From Stomorhina lunata (Eukaryota > Arthropoda > Insecta > Diptera > Rhiniidae): a stretch of DNA of 64,000 bases. How positions within the stretch are numbered: the first letter of the stretch is position 1; each line of letters opens with the position of its first letter. This document shows, one piece after another, positions 21,297 through 32,849 of the stretch. Below the pieces are notes generated by a model. The model was not told the DNA's origin and did not search any database. It worked only from the letters and a program-made list of their open reading frames with translations. The stretch lies in contig OW121744.1 of assembly GCA_933228675.1 (NCBI GenBank), positions 93,394,885 through 93,458,884 of the forward strand. The letters are read 5' to 3'. A program made the position numbers and the translations under genes.

Positions 21297-23558
21297 TATT
21301 TATGTAAAACTTTTTAAATATTTGTTTGATATCCCATAATTTTTGAAAAACTGTTTTAAATTTGTTATAGTCCTCCTTAATTTTTTTCAATAATTTTTCA
21401 CACTTTAATTTAAGTATTTTACATGCCTTAATAGTTTCAGTTAAATTCATTTGCAATTGCAGTACATTTTACTATTTATATGTTTTCTTTTGTTATTCTT
21501 TACCTTAAGTGCGGTTTTTTTATATTAATCATTTTTTCCAAGTTAATGGTCAAAAAGCTTAAGTCCGACAAAACAACCCAAAATGAGTGTGGGCTTGGGC
21601 TTGGTTTTATTTAAGGTTTATTGTCTGGTGTTGTATGATTACGTTTGAAGTAAAGTAAAGTAAACCTAGTGGATATTTGTGTAACAACTCCTCTATGGTA
21701 TATTGTTACATATTTTTAATTGTAGCCTTTTGTTAGACGTTCAATAAGGCGTAAAATTTCCAGAAAATATAAACAAATTTCTCTTACATGAAATTGCATA
21801 ATTTCTGGGCCCTATTTCACTAAACTACAATTCTACAAGTTTACAAGTTACAATTACAAGTCTAATTCTTACAAGTGCTGTTCAATTGTGTTTCATTAAA
21901 ATTTTCACAACAATTGTAACTTTTTGGACTTGTAAACTACAATTTCTACAATTACAATTTCTAAAATTACAATTATAATAAAATAAAATATTTTGATAAA
22001 TATATGGAGTCAAATAAAAAATACGATTTTTATGAAATTTTATATGTATGTACAATCTCCTAGCCTAGACAATTTTTACACTTCTTCAAAATTTTTAATT
22101 TATCTTTGGTTCAAATTTTATGGCGTTTCAAAGTTCGTTTTTTTTCAATATTTTTTCAGAAACATACCCACTTTATATGCCTATAACTTTTGATACGGTT
22201 ATCAAATTTTTATAAGACTAGGCTCATATTTTAGCATATGCCCTGTAGTTTTATGCTCTTTTAATTAAAAAGTTAAGAAAAAGTAAGTAATTTGGAACCA
22301 ATTTAAATGTGTAAGCGAAATATTTTCTATAAAAATTTAGTTTCCTTCAATAAAAGTACTTTTTAAAAAGTGTGCACAATTTCCCCAAAGGTCTCTAATC
22401 CTCCGGCCAATCTTTAGCGTCAAGTCTATTGTTTCAAGAATTTTTTTTTGTTAATAATAAAATTTGTAGTTTTTCCTTCATATTTTTTTTCAAACAAGTT
22501 TTTCTTTTATTTAAAGAAAGCCGAAGGCTGTTTTTAAACAAAGAAAAGAAAAAATACTGAAAATAATAAAAAATTTAAAAATCTTGTAATAAAAAGTCGT
22601 GGGTGCTGTCTAAGCGTGCCTGGTCAAAAGGGTTAAGTGGTAATGGCTCCGTAACACAAGACAATCTTGAGACAGACACAATAACTGGTAATATACTCGT
22701 ACCTAAGGTTTATTAGTTATATACTATCTATGTATGTACGAGTACCTTGTGTTAGTAGACAAATATACTTTAACTGACTTTGTCTGAATTTAATAACTGT
22801 AAAAAATATTATACGATTAATAACCAACAACATTTCAACGTCTAATGCAATTTGGGCAATTTACATTTTTTTCTATGGAAATTTTGTAACAAACATTAGA
22901 GAGAAACAAAAAATTGCAAAATTAAGAGGATCTTACCTAATTAGAATATTATAAATAATATTAAAAAAAGGAAATATTTTATACTTGTACCCCAAATATG
23001 GGAAACATTGCACAATCTGCTATCTGAGGGTATTTAAAAATCTTAGTAGTAGCCAGTAGTACTTTATTAGAAAAGGTACTTTTTGTTATTGCATAACATA
23101 TTCTCATTATTCTGTTGCCATTATTTCTATTATTCACTTTAAAACTATTTAAATTTATTATCGTTACTTAATAAACAAGTTATTACTTTATTTAAATTTA
23201 ATTAATAATAAATTTAAATGTAGGTGTGGTATTAATTGCACATTTCATTTATATATATTTAGATCACTTGAACAAATTGTTTTGTACAAAAATTTTTCCT
23301 GCTCAAACTATTTTTTTTGATCTGACAACAATTTGAAAGTAGTTTAGCCACAAAGTATGGAAATATTTAAATAGGAAAGAAATATTTTATCAAAATAATA
23401 AAATAATGAAAGAAAATGTAAATCAAAAGAATAATAAAGGGTTATATAATTAGATCTTGTAATATTTACTTAAAAAAGGTTTCAAGAAAAAAGATAACAA
23501 TTTTTCTTTGATTGACAGATATTGAAAAACACTGGTCAACAGAATAGGCAGACAGATA
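21297..23558. other. AT-rich spacer with a MITE-like inverted repeat at ~21805-21975
   Basis: No gene is supported. Between 21805 and 21975, CTACAAGTTTACAAGTTACAA on one side and TTGGACTTGTAAACTACAA on the other form an imperfect inverted repeat after the GC-rich start GGGCCCTATTTCACTAAAC, which suggests an old MITE. A short hairpin-like region lies at 22500-22555. The rest is low complexity. Confidence 0.4.
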
Positions 23559-24236
23559 GATTTTTCAAAAATTTCCTATTTTTATAGGAAATTTTTCAAA
23601 AATTTCCTATTTTTTATAGGAAATTTTTCAAAAATTTCCTATTTTTATATAGGAAATTTTTCAAAAATTTCCTATTTTTATATAGGAAATTTTTCAAAAA
23701 TTTCCTATTTTTATATAGGAAATTTTTCAAAAATTTCCTATTTTTATATAGGAAATTTTTCAAAAATTTCCTATTTTTATATAGGAAATTTTTCAAAAAT
23801 TTCCTATTTTTATATAGGAAATTTTTCAAAAATTTCCTATTTTTACATAGGAAATTTTTCAAAAATTTCCTATTTTTACATAGGAAATTTTTCAAAAATT
23901 TCCTATTTTTATATAGGAAATTTTTCAAAAATTTCCTATTTTTATATAGGAAATTTTTCAAAAATTTCCTATTTTTATATAGGAAATTTTTCAAAAATTT
24001 CCTATTTTTATATAGGAAATTTTTCAAAAATTTCCTATTTTTATATAGGAAATTTTTTAAAAATTTCCTATTTTTATATAGGAAATTTTTCAAAAATTTC
24101 CTATTTTTATATAGGAAATTTTTCAAAAATTTCCTATTTTTATATAGGAAATTTTTCAAAAATTTCCTATTTTTATATAGGAAATTTTTCAAAAATTTCC
24201 TATTTTTATAGGAAATTTTTCAAAAAATTTTTAAAA
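23559..24236 (+). repeat. 33-bp tandem array (TTTTTCAAAAATTTCC / TATTTTTATATA)
   Basis: About 20 units of GGAAATTTTTCAAAAATTTCC followed by TATTTTTATATA repeat with a 33-bp period; the first and last units lack the extra TA and are 31 bp. Each unit holds a dyad AGGAAATTTTT-C-AAAAATTTCCT. Variation is limited to single bases (TACATA near 23845-23885). It is the reverse orientation of the unit at 25451 and 61760. The long in-frame minus-strand translation is a by-product of the repeat period, which is divisible by three. Confidence 0.95.
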
Positions 24237-25450
24237 ATAAAGTTCCTATTGTGATATGTTTATTTGTTATTGTTTTAAATGTTTATTTCAGTGTGAGAAC
24301 CAAAATATTTTTCTGGTTTTGAATATTAATATCGTTGTGAGCTGTTTTTCCCTTAAATGGGTTATTTTTATGTAATTTGTTAATAAACCACAGAATTTAA
24401 TGAAAGACTTAAGCAACAAACTTAATGAGAATGTTTCTTGGTTGTTTTGTTGTTGTAGCTCATTTGCTCTCATTTTTACGAACAAGAAACAAAAGACTTA
24501 AGAAACGAACCTGCTGTTGATTTTGCTGCTGCTCGATTACATATAAATTTGTTTTAACACTTTTTTAAATACAATTTTTTATTTTTATTTATTTATTTGT
24601 TTTTTTAATTTACCATAAAATTGCGGAATATTTATATACCCACAGTTTATTTTTTCTCAGTTAAAAATTCTGTTTTTTGCATTACGGCAAAATAACTTGC
24701 ATTAAATATTATGGAAGTATTAACAACTAAAACACTTATATATACTTGTTTATAAAATTTAAATTTTTTGAAAAAAAAATATTTCTTGTAAAATAAAAAA
24801 CGTAACAGAATTCTGTTTACCATGCACCACAAGATCTTGGGTAAATTTCGTGACTTAAATATTGAAAATTAAAAAAACTCAAAAATCTTTGGCTAACCAT
24901 AAAAAAAACTAAAGGAAAATTAAAAAACAAACAAAAACCAAAAATCATTAAATAAAAATAATAAAACCAAACCAAAAAGCTAAAACAGCAATTGCAGTCA
25001 ATCAAAGGCTAAAATAACTGCATTTTAAATATATTTCAACTTTAAATAGTAATAAAAAAAAATACAAAAATAAAAATGTAAAATGAGTATCAAATGTTAA
25101 TAATGCTCTGAATAAAACCAAAGAAAAAAATACAATAAAATTGAAAAAAAGAAACATGAAAATAAAGCACTTTAAGCATATTAGGTCTTTTTTCTAAATA
25201 AAGCCCAAGAAGGGGCGAGTTAAGCTTAAATTGTACAAGAATTGAAAACGTGTAGTTTTTTGGTTTGTAAATCCATAAAAACAATTGAAAATTAGAGCAT
25301 TAAATAAAAATGTTTTTATATAAAAAAGGCGAGACCTTTTTGAAAATAATCGAAAGGAGACCCTGAAAAAAATTTAAAAGAAAGAATTTTAAATTATTTT
25401 GTTGATAAGTTGAGCTTTAGCAAAAGTGAGATAAACTATTCAGCAGTTTA
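24237..25450. other. AT-rich spacer
   Basis: No gene is recognised. Two copies of AAAGACTTAAG (about 24413 and 24492) share a motif with 54829 and 60222 in reverse complement. From 24840 to 25320 the sequence is long A-rich low-complexity DNA. Confidence 0.5.
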
Positions 25451-26605
25451 AAAAATAGGAAATTTTTTAAAAATGTCCAATAAAAATATTAATTTTTGAA
25501 AAATTTCCTATAAAAATAGGAATTTTTTGAAAAATTTCCCATAAAAATAGGAAATTTTTGAAAAATTTCCTATACAAATAGGAAATTTCCTATAAAAACA
25601 GGAAATTTTTGAATATTTCCCTATAAAAACAGGAAATTTTTGAAAAATTTCCTATAAAAATAGGAAATTTTTGAAAAATTTCCTATAAAAATGGGAAATT
25701 TTTGAAAAATTTCCTATAAAAATAGGAAATTTTTGAAAAATTTCCTATAAAAAAAGGAAATTTTTGAAAAATTTCCTATAAAAATAGGAAATTTTTGAAA
25801 AATTTCCTTTAAAAATAGGAAATTTTTGAAAAATTTTGTATAAAAATAGGAAATTTTTGAAAAATTTCCTATAAAAATAGGAAATTTTTGAAAAATTTTG
25901 TAATAAAATAGGAAATTTTTGAAAAATTTTCTATAAAAATAGGAAATTTTTGAAAAATTTCCTATAAAAATAGGAAATTTTTGAAAAATTTCCAATAAAA
26001 ATAGGAAATTTTTGAAAAATTTCCTATAAAAATAGGAAATTTTTGAAAAATTTCCTATAAAAATAGGAAATTTTTGAAAAATTTCCTATAAAAATAGGAA
26101 ATTTTTGAAAAATTTCCTATAAAAATAGGAAATTTTTGAAAAATTTCCTATAAAAATAGGAAATTTTTGAAAAATTTCCTATAAAAATAGGAAATTTTTG
26201 AAAAATTTCCTATAAAAATAGGAAATTTTTGAAAAATTTCCTATAAAAATAGGAAATTTTTGAAAAATTTCCTATAAAAATAGGAAATTTTTGAAAAATT
26301 TCCTATAAAAATAGGAAATTTTTGAAAAATTTCCTATAAAAATAGGAAATTTTTGAAAAATTTCCTATAAAAATAGGAAATTTTTGAAAAATTTCCTAAA
26401 AAAATAGGAAAATTTCCTAGTTTTAAAAAATATTCTATTTTTATAGGAAATTTTTGAAAAATTTCCTATAACAAGAGGAAATTTTTTAAAAATTTCCTAC
26501 AACAAGAAAAAATTTTTAAAAATTTCCTATAATAAGAGGAAATTTTAGAAAAATTTTCTATAAAAATAGGAAATTTTTGAAAAATTTCCTACAAAAAGTA
26601 AAAAG
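25451..26605 (+). repeat. 31-bp tandem array (AAATTTTTGAAAAATTT / CCTATAAAAATAGG)
   Basis: About 37 units. The homogeneous core runs from about 25990 to 26390; both edges are diverged and include indels. Each unit contains AGGAAATTTTT-G-AAAAATTTCCT, a near-perfect dyad with one central base, and CCTATAAAAATAGG between successive dyads. It is the same family as 61760-63290. Confidence 0.95.
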
Positions 26606-27990
26606 TTTTTTAACAAATAGTTTTCTTTCAACCATAACCTACTTTAGGTAATTAACTTAACTTTCAATTATTTTTATTTTTATACTTGTAGCAAGTTCAA
26701 TTGCCAGTAATTGTTACAATCCATTAACATTTAAAACATTGTTACAAACGATATGTGATTATTTTTAGTGTTTTATTGTTTTGACACTCGCAATTCTAAC
26801 AAATTTTTACAAATTTATGACAAATTATGAACTTTTTGTACATTTAATTATACTTTGTTGAATATAAGCGGGTAAAAATAGCTCTTTTTGTGTTGGCGGC
26901 TTTGGATTAACAAGAAACTATTAAGCAAAATTATAAAGTTTGTAAAAATTAATGATAATTTGGAAGTGAGTCTATGAGGAGAATAGGGATATTCAATAAC
27001 AAGTACAGGGATTTAATAACTACATACATAGAAGTAATCAATAACTATTACGGCATTCCCCTTCTACAAGCTTTCGATGTAAATTGACTGTATAACAAAA
27101 AACCTAAATAATTGACAATAGATGGCGCAACTTTAATGTTCTCAAAATAGACATGACAAGCAATTGTTTAGGTAGTAAATGCCTTAAGGTTACTTCTTTT
27201 TGAAAAAAAATACTACAAGGTGAATTACCCTAATATAATTTGAAAAACATATTGTAATATAACCTCTTAAAAATTAAGTATCTTATTAATATAAATGAAT
27301 TTGTGATGAATAATTGCATGAGTTTTTTTTTTATTTTTTAGGCTGTTATCGCATATTAAGAATTAATTAAATAAAACCAAAAAAAAAAAATAAATAAAGA
27401 AAAAACACCCAATTTGGCAAAAGTTCATTGTCTTCACTTTTATTTAACTTCATTATACAAAATCTTTAAGAACCATTTAAATAATTTATTCATAATAAAC
27501 TCTTCAATGAAGCTTCTAAAAAAGAAAAGAGAAAGATTTAAAAAAATTCTTAGCTACCGGCAAAAAAGTAGCCACATGGCCATTTCTTTAGGAAATTCTT
27601 TCAAATTTATTTATGTTTAATGTTTTCAAATTTATTTATGTTTAATGTTTTTCTTCGTGCAATGCGGGCGTTTTTATGTTACAATCTTCTAAATTCCCCA
27701 GACATGACTTGTTTAAGAAAATTGCCTTTTTATAGGCGGTTTAAACCTTTATTTGACTTTATTTCTGGTAGAATGTAAAAAAATAGATATCAAAAGACAC
27801 ACGCGAATTGTAGACAAATTAAAATGTTCTACGCATCTCTCAAAAAAAAAAAATCAAAATAGAAAAGAAACAAGATTTAAGATAATAAAAATTAACACTA
27901 GACACATGGTCAAAGTTTGGGTTTAGGTAAATATGGAAAAATAAGACAGACTATCGCATCTATGGGCGCTACCATAGCAAAATTAGAATT
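26606..27990. other. AT-rich spacer
   Basis: I see no gene, RNA or element boundary. Short ORFs here have low-complexity translations and no recognisable motif. Confidence 0.5.
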
Positions 27991-28277
27991 TTTTGAAAAT
28001 TTAAATAAGAAATTTTCAAAAATTTCTTATTTTTATAGGAAATTTATCAAAAACTTCCTATTTTTATAGAAAATTTTTCAAAAATTTCCTTTTTATATAG
28101 GAAATTTTTCAAAATTTCCTATTTTTATAGGAAATTTTTCAAAATTTCCTATTTTTATAGGAAATTTTTCAAAAATTTCCTATTTTTATAGGAAATTTTT
28201 CAAAAATTTCCTATTTTTATACAAAATTTTTCAAAAATTTCCTATTTTTATACAAAATTTTTCAAAAATTTCCAATT
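27990..28277 (+). repeat. Left part of a 31-bp tandem array split by a HINE
   Basis: About nine units of the TTTTTCAAAAATTTCCTATT type. The left side keeps the GGAAATTTTTC form and the last units change to the ACAAAATTTTTC form. The array continues after the HINE at 29077. Confidence 0.9.
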
Positions 28278-29076
28278 TATACCCTTCACCACCATAGGTG
28301 GAAAGGGTATTATAAGTTTGTGCTAATGTTTGTAACGCATAGAAATATTTGTCTTAGACCCACCTTTTAGTATACCAATAGACTTAGAATCACTTTCCGA
28401 GTCGATTTAGCGATGTCCGTCCGTCCGTCCGTCTGGCTGGCTGGACCCCCATGTAAACCTTGTAATCAAACTACAGGTCGCAATTCTAAAGATAATTTGA
28501 CGAAATTTAGCACAGATAATTTTTTTGATAATGGGACCATGACTATTGAAATTGGTCAAAATCTGTCCATTATTTTTGGTACCTCCCATAGGTCCCACTT
28601 CCCGGAATTGCTATATTGGCCACAAATATCAATATTTTTTCATAAAATTTAAAACAGATACTGCTTATGTAAACATAAATCACTGTACCAAATTTCGTTG
28701 AAATCGGTCCACATTTGACCATAGCTCCCATACAAACTCTTCTTCAAAAACGCACTAAATGAGACAAAAAATCACTAAAACGCTCGTAAATCTAAAGATA
28801 ATGAAAATTTTGAGTTTATTTTTTGCATACATAATTTTGTAACAACTGTAATCAATTTGCCAAATTTCGAGATAATCGGTCCACATTTGACCCTAGCTCT
28901 CATATAAGTCCAAATGACGGAAACAGGTTGAATATATAAGTTTTGAGAAAATGTTTGTATGATGGCAAAATTTAGCAAATATTTATCTTTATACAGGAAA
29001 AATAACACCTTTGACCTTATTGGTGAAGGGTATCGTATGGTCGGCTTGACCGACTATAGCGCTTTCTTACTTGTTT
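28278..29076 (+). mobile_element. HINE/DINE-1-like element, subfamily A, inserted in the tandem array
   Basis: This is a complete copy from TATACCCTTCACCACC to CTTACTTGTTT. It has the microsatellite GTCCGTCCGTCCGTCTGGCTGGCTGG and the end hairpin region GTCGGCTTGACCGAC. Array units flank both ends directly (…TTTCCAATT | element | TATACTAAATTTTTC…), so the array existed before this insertion. The junction at T-T fits Helentron target preference. It is nearly identical to the 44057 copy. Confidence 0.9.
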
Positions 29077-31066
29077 TATACTAAATTTTTCAAAAATTTC
29101 CTATTTTATACAAAATTTTTCAAAAATTTCCTATTTTTATACAAAATTTTTCAAAAATTTCCTATTTTATACAAAATTTTTCAAAAATTTCCTATTTTTA
29201 TACAAAATTTTTCAAAAATTTCCTATTTTTATACAAAATTTTTCAAAAATTTCCTATTTTTATACAAAATTCTTCAAAAGTTTTCTATTTTTATACAAAA
29301 TTTTTCAAAAATTTTCATATTTTTATACAAAATTTTTCAAAAATTTCCTATTTTTATACAAAATTTTTCAAAAATTTCCTATTTTTATAAAAAATTCTTC
29401 AAAAGTTTTCTATTTTTATACAAAATTTTTCAAAAATTTCGTAGTTTTATACAAAATTTTTCAAAAATTTCCTATTTCTATACAAAATTCTTCAAAAGTT
29501 TTCTATTTTTATACAAAATTTTTCAAAAATTTCCTATTTTTATACAAAATTTTTCAAAAATTTCCTATTTTTATACCAAAATTTTCAAAAATTTCCTATT
29601 TTTATAAAAAATTCTTCAAAAGTTTTCTATTTGTATACAAAATTTTTCAAAAATTTCCTATTTTTATACAAAATTTTTCAAAAATTTCCTATTTTTATAC
29701 AAAATTCTTCAAAAGTTTTCTATTTTTATACAAAATCTTTCAAAAATTTCCTATTTTTATACAAAATTTTTCAAAAATTTCCTATTTTTATACAAAATTT
29801 TTCAAAAATTTCCTATTTTTATAAAAAATTCTTCAAAAGTTTTCTATTTTTATACAAAATTTTTCAAAAATTTTATATTTTTATACTAAATTTTTCAAAA
29901 ATTTCCTATTTTTATACTAAATTTTTCAAAAATTTCCTATTTTTATACAAAATTTTTCAAAAATTTCCTATTTTATACAAAATTTTTCAAAAATTTCCTA
30001 TTTTTATACAAAATTTTTCAAAAATTTCCTATTTTTATACAAAATTTTTCAAAAATTTCCTATTTTTATAAAAAATTCTTTTTTTATACAAAATTTTTCA
30101 AAAATTTCCTATTTTTATACAAAATTTTTCAAAAATTTCCTATTTTTATAAAAAATTCTTCAAAAGTTTCCTATTTTTATACAAAATTTTTCAAAAATTT
30201 CATATTTTTATACTAAATTTTTCAAAAATTTCCTATTTTTATACTAAATTTTTCAAAAATTTCCTATTTTTATACAAAATTTTTCAAAAATTTCCTATTT
30301 TATACAAAATTTTTCAAAAATTTCCTATTTTTATAGGAAATTTTTCAAAAATTTCCTATTTTTATACAAAATTTTTCAAAAATTCCCTATTTTTATACAA
30401 AAATTTTTAAAAATTTCCTATTTTTATACAAAATTTTTCAAAAATTTCCTATTTTTATAAAAAATTCTTCAAAAGTTTCCTATTTTTATACAAAATTTTT
30501 CAAAAATTTCCTATTTTTATACAAAATTTTTCAAAAATTTCCTATTTTTATACAATTTTTTTCAAAAATTTCCTATTTTTATACAAATTTTTTCAAAAAT
30601 TTCCTATTTTTGTACAAAATTTTTCAAAAATTTCCTATTTTTATAGGAAATTTTTGAAAAATTTCCTATTTTTATGGGAAAATTTTCAAAAATTTTCTAT
30701 TTTTATGGGAAATTTTTCAAAAATTTCCTATTTTTATTGGAAATTTTCAAAAAATTTCCTATTTTTATGGGAAATTTTTGAAAAATTTCCTATCTTTATA
30801 GGAAATTTTTCAAGAATTTCCAATTTTCATGGAATATTTTTCAAAAATTTCCTATTTTTATGGGAAATTTTTCAAGAATTTCCTATTTTTATTTGAAATT
30901 TTTCAAAAATTTCATATTTTTATTGGAAATTTTTAAAAAAATTCCTATTTTGATGGGAAATTTTTCGAAAATTTCCTATTTTTATGGGAAATTTTTCAAA
31001 AATTTCCTAATTTTATGGAAAATTTTTCAAAAGTTTCCTATTTTTATGGGAAATTTTTCAAAAATT
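29077..31066 (+). repeat. 31-bp tandem array (ACAAAATTTTTC / AAAAATTTCCTATTTTT), continued
   Basis: About 64 units. From 29077 to about 30640 the common form carries ATACAAAATTTTTCAAAAA, with a recurring variant AAAAATTCTTCAAAAGTTT every few units (for example 29270, 29390, 29485, 29605, 29705, 29825). From about 30640 to 31066 the unit changes to ATGGGAAATTTTTC. The translated ORFs here are repeat artefacts. Confidence 0.95.
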
Positions 31067-32640
31067 TTTTGTCTGTCATATGTTTGTTTTAATTACAAAA
31101 TCTCCAGTAGAGTAACTTTTTAACATCTTAATGTAAATTAAACTTTATATGTTACTTTAATTAGTTATGCTTGTCCATTTGTTATGCTGTAGGGCATCGA
31201 TACCCAACAGCAACAAAACAAACAAGTTCAATTTTAGTGTCGTAGAGTCTTTTAAACTCTAGAATATCTTGTCTAGTAAAAGAAATACAAAATTACGTAT
31301 AAGTGATTTGTTGTTGTAGTTATTGTTGTTGTTGTTTTTATTATTGTTGTATTTAGTTAAGAACAGAACCTTGTTGGGATATACAAGAAGTTGTTGTCTT
31401 GGTGATTTAAATTTTATGATAATTCCTTAACAAATTGTGTTTTCGGCTAATCAAGAATCTTGTATATTGTCTTCTAAAGAATAATAAATTTAATTTTGAT
31501 TGCGGAATAAAAGAGACACGCACGCGGACTTAGTCATTTATGGTGACTTAAAATGTTTTCCTTATAAACATAATTATCGTTAAATAAAATGGAAATAAAT
31601 CATTTCATAAAATTTTATGTTTTTAAGTAAAGATTATGGTGGAGAGATGCTGTTGGTTCATGTCTTAACAAATTTGTTAACACCTACGATATGTGGAAAA
31701 AAATTTAATGATTTTTGAGGGAAATTAATAGCCATATGTGGGTTTTGATAACATGTCAAAGTTAATAAAGCAGCTCTGGATAAAAATCTTATCTATGACA
31801 ATCCGTTGGAATCATTATGGAACCTTTTATTACCTATGAAACCAAATCACTTGTTTTTCTATTTTCAATTCACGCTTGACTTTTATTGTCTCATTACAAA
31901 TTATTTAAAACAATTCATTTTATAAACTTTTTATTATAAAATAAGTGTTTTAACGTTTTAAAATATTTCTCACCATAATAAAATTTATGTAAATTTTTGT
32001 TTAGTTTTCGTTAAAACTTAACCCTTATTTACCTCTGACCTTGCTTTGTATCTCTATTTTTGTCATTTATTTTCAAAATTTTATTTGTTTTAAACTAATT
32101 TCACTAATTTGTGTATCATAAAAAAATCTGAAATATTTTAACAAATTTATTCATATATTTAACAATAAAAAAATCTAGGTCTTACATTTTTATATAACAA
32201 AAATATAAAATTTTATTTTACCAAAAAAAAAGGAAAATAAATTTTTCTTAATTTATAAATATATTAAGTTATAATTGTTTAAAAGAAGGTCAGTTATGGG
32301 AAATTTTTATATTTATTTAGTTAAAGTTTTTACGTTATATTAAAATTTCCATTTGAAATTTATGATACTTGAAAATATTTTCAAGGTTTCTTCTTTACTT
32401 TTTTCTAGATCTAATTCTTTTTTTTTAACTAAATTGCTCTAGTTTTATCATTTCTTTCAATTGCGAAAAATACTTAGAATTCAATTAGTCTTTAAAGCAT
32501 TTTGTATTTTATTACGTTCAAACTGAAACCAGTTTCCAAATGTTTCTTTGCAACTAAGAGGAAGACTTTCGGACATTTTGAAAGTTTTGGCTTGAGCCAA
32601 AAAAGACCACAGTGGTTTATGATAATATATTTCGCAAATA
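31067..32640. other. AT-rich spacer with a GTT microsatellite
   Basis: A TTGTTGTTGTAGTTATTGTT run lies at about 31307-31350. Nothing else is recognised. No gene is supported. Confidence 0.5.
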
Positions 32641-32644
32641 AAAG

Positions 32645-32820
32645 CTTAAAATAAGTTTTACAGATGTTCAATCTGTTCCTCCACCCCAATCTCAGTTGTG
32701 TCAGAACGACCCTTGTTTCTTGCGGCAAATTCTTTTCTTCTTGGGCGCAGCCTTGCGGGACCCACAAATTAATATTGAACTCGTCGGATGATATTCCATC
32801 TGTAACCCCACTTTTAGTGC
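32645..32820 (-). pseudogene. Jockey/R1-like LINE 3'-coding scrap
   Basis: On the minus strand the frame reads LPQETRVVLTQLRLGWRNRLN, close to the conserved 'LPR.TR..LAQLRSG....LN.Y' block near the end of Jockey-type ORF2. The expected downstream CxxC residues are not found. It borders the next tandem array. Confidence 0.5.
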
Positions 32821-32849
32821 GATCTCTGAGGAAGCTCGATATAAATCGG

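Noticed and set aside
23614..24192. 192-residue ORF of repeated KNFLYKNRKFL units
   Set aside because: It is a translation of the 33-bp tandem array. The period is a multiple of three, so a frame stays open by itself; no start context or splice signals support a gene.
29071..31123. Several long ORFs rich in YTKFFKNFLFL / GNFSKISYFY
   Set aside because: They are translations of a 31-bp array, with the frame rotating every unit; they are repeat artefacts.
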